From assembly GCA_910584475.1 (NCBI GenBank), contig CAJUBD010000030.1, positions 1-22,471 of the forward strand: 22,471 nucleotides of DNA. The letters are read 5' to 3'. The position numbers and the translations under genes are program-made. This DNA is from an uncultured Treponema sp. (GTDB lineage Bacteria > Spirochaetota > Spirochaetia > Treponematales > Treponemataceae). Below the pieces are notes generated by a model. That model saw only the letters and a list, made by a program, of their open reading frames with translations. It searched no databases and was not told the origin of the DNA. Positions 21,901-22,471 of the stretch are shown here, piece by piece (positions within the stretch are counted from its first letter, which is position 1; each line of letters opens with the position of its first letter).

Positions 21901-22471
21901 TTTCCACTGATTGTGCCGCCTGTCATCGTGAGCGTGCCGTCGCTGTTGACATACACGCCACCGCCGCTAGCGTTAGCCGTGTTGCCGCTGATTTCGCAGG
22001 CCGTGACGGTGTATGTCCCGCTCGACGCATAGATTCCGCCGCCGTTTTCAGTGGCGTTACCGCCGGTGATGACGAGGCTTTCGAGCGCGAGCGTGAGGGG
22101 CTTGCCGCTAGTTACTTTCGGCTTCGCGTAGATGACACTCTTTTTGATGCCGGCATCGACTATCGCGCCGGTGTCGTTGAGCCTTGCTCCGCCGTCGAGC
22201 GTGGCTTTCTTCGTCGCGTCGAGCGCCTTTATCGTGAGTTTTAAATCCTTGTCCAGCGCGGAGAAGTCCGCCATGCCGTTCGCGCCGAGCAGGGGCGCGG
22301 TCTTTCCGTCAAGCGTGCCGTCCACGAGAATCGTGTACGCGCTCGAGCCGTCGTTCCGCGCGATTATCGTGTCGACTGCCTTCTGGATCGTAGCAAAGGG
22401 CCGCATGAGGCTTCCTGGGTTGTCGTCGCTCGCCGCGGCGGTGTCTTTGAAGTCCGCGGAGCCGTCGTACC
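18987..22471 (-). CDS. Giant parallel beta-helix repeat surface protein (5' end outside window)
   Basis: More than 1,160 residues are visible and the frame is still open at the window edge. The protein consists of about 28 repeats by my count, each about 25-35 residues, of the form GGG-(V/I)-Y-x-x-SGT-(F/L)-TM-x-GG-x-ISGN-x-A. This is a right-handed parallel beta-helix pattern of the Pmp/adhesin-like kind. Two modules are visible, each opening with a PYKTLQKAFDLI-type segment (MRPFATIQKAVDTI near 22406-22360; IYVSSTGNDDTGSGTASAP near 20005). The first has about 20 repeats, the second about eight. Many Gly/Thr/Asn/Ser residues and few charges fit an exported surface or adhesin-like role; the signal region lies outside. 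No C-terminal barrel or anchor is seen. The end is abrupt, after GGTIG. Confidence 0.8.
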   Translation of the reverse strand, partial: YDGSADFKDTAAASDDNPGSLMRPFATIQKAVDTIIARNDGSSAYTILVDGTLDGKTAPLLGANGMADFSALDKDLKLTIKALDATKKATLDGGARLNDTGAIVDAGIKKSVIYAKPKVTSGKPLTLALESLVITGGNATENGGGIYASSGTYTVTACEISGNTANASGGGVYVNSDGTLTMTGGTISGNNAYSSTYGGGGVYSRGTFTMDGGTISGNTATKNGGGIYNKAGTLKLTNVNITGGGDIASPDAKNNGGGICNSGTLTIEGGKIKDCVSGTAGGIINIGGTLTCTGVTVENCIARGSEGGGIENYETSASGASPAIATLTDCTITGCKTLATEYRDYRDGGGGINNQSGTLTLSGGRITGCSSIVGGGITNIGGKLVITGGAEISGNKIEGSTAENNGGGIKIQSGNVTLENGTISDNKAVYWGGGVYVNQSGTLTMNGGTISGNAAKSGGGIGIRCTSGTGNVTITGGTITNNTASEYGGGVYNLGTLIQNGGEISNNTATRGGGGVYNSTTYIINGTTYNDCKGSFTMTGGTISSNTATTDETATPNGGGVCFESGSFTMSGGEISDNTAKCAGGGVYFKGTAFTMSGTAKISGNKVTYASGGHGGGVSLKSGTFTIAGGEISGNTSTGTGGGVYSSDTLIMKGGTVSTNEATTNGGGVYVNSGTFTMEGGTITSNKATGTTDDSGGGGIYAIVGSRFTMSGGTFSGNTAQNGNGAFVAEGSTMEMGSSARFASDDDVYLYDDTTTTAVPTIQIVNALTGTTPVATITPYAYAIGKQVLSGAATTLADNHKKFALSEDGWAISAEGKLVECPPDIYVSSTGNDDTGSGTASAPYKTLQKAFDLIKVAGSSTVSYTVHISGTVSGTTTIAFGLPAARVLITGTSSASDILDGNSTGSVLTVSCAATVEIKNVKITNGSATKGGGIYLERGEVRLGQGAVVSGNRATGDGGGVYSQASFYLVGGEISGNTAGNDGGGVCINTAFFIMSSGKISNNRATGQNISGKNNGGGVMQVGGDFKMTGGEISGNESDGGGGGVYTDRTFTMTGGKISGNTSKRNGGGVHVYAGTFTLKENGEITNNTSIGQGGGVYSRKFYMEGGTISGNTAGSSGGGVYNVITFEMSGGTITGNTASSASANNVAGSSWTQTGGTIG

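Noticed and set aside
19257..22032. Several plus-strand open frames opposite the beta-helix gene
   Set aside because: They are antisense readings of the repetitive GGC/ACC-rich gene (PPLIVPPSIVNVPLL-like repeats) and simply mirror its periodicity.
18987..22471. CRISPR-like or tandem DNA repeat array
   Set aside because: The regular spacing is due to protein repeats; DNA units vary in length and sequence and keep a reading frame.

Overview
The window looks like chromosomal DNA of a Treponema-type spirochaete. The support is indirect: an lptC-lptA-lptB block behind pyrG, a CytX-type thiamine salvage operon, a very large surface protein of Treponema style built from GGG-[IV]-Y ... GG-x-ISGN repeats, and A/T-run-rich DNA with GC-richer cores. 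No rRNA or other marker fixes the species, so this is inference.

Region 1 (about 1-8,050, all on the minus strand) is a degenerate array of polymorphic effector/immunity cassettes. GC-richer pieces of a phage late-control-D/VgrG-like spike protein, with an acidic linker, an Ig-like domain and a TTR/carboxypeptidase-regulatory-like tail, alternate with AT-rich genes for candidate effectors and candidate immunity proteins. Candidate effectors are a GH24 lysozyme, a possible clan CD (caspase/DUF4347-like) protein and one unrecognised protein. Candidate immunity proteins are small membrane or exported proteins. No complete spike gene is present. Carrier pieces are truncated, fused to the ends of immunity genes, broken by a TGA codon, or interrupted by a double-hairpin repeat. 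This is the most dynamic part of the window.

Region 2 (8,211-12,565, minus strand) is a thiamine-precursor salvage operon: promoter, TPP riboswitch, terminator-like hairpin, thiM, thiE, a HAD phosphatase, thiD and cytX. The five genes overlap or nearly touch. There is no thiC here, so HMP is probably imported by CytX and thiazole recycled by ThiM; ThiD and ThiE then give thiamine phosphate. The HAD enzyme is a candidate thiamine-phosphate phosphatase.

Region 3 (12,617-18,409) holds a DUF1015 gene that appears leaderless, a tRNA-Leu(CAA) on the minus strand with its own promoter and terminator, and a tight pyrG-lptC-lptA-lptB run. The CTP synthase lacks the glutaminase nucleophile Cys (Asp384 instead), so it probably uses free ammonia. 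LptA and LptB carry unusual Asn/Ser/Glu-rich tails facing each other across the gene junction. Two related dispersed hairpin repeats sit just downstream of DUF1015 and of lptB.

Region 4 (18,569-22,471, minus strand) is a giant parallel beta-helix repeat protein whose 5' end lies outside the window. Its last module is cut off by a stop codon plus an apparent one-base insertion.
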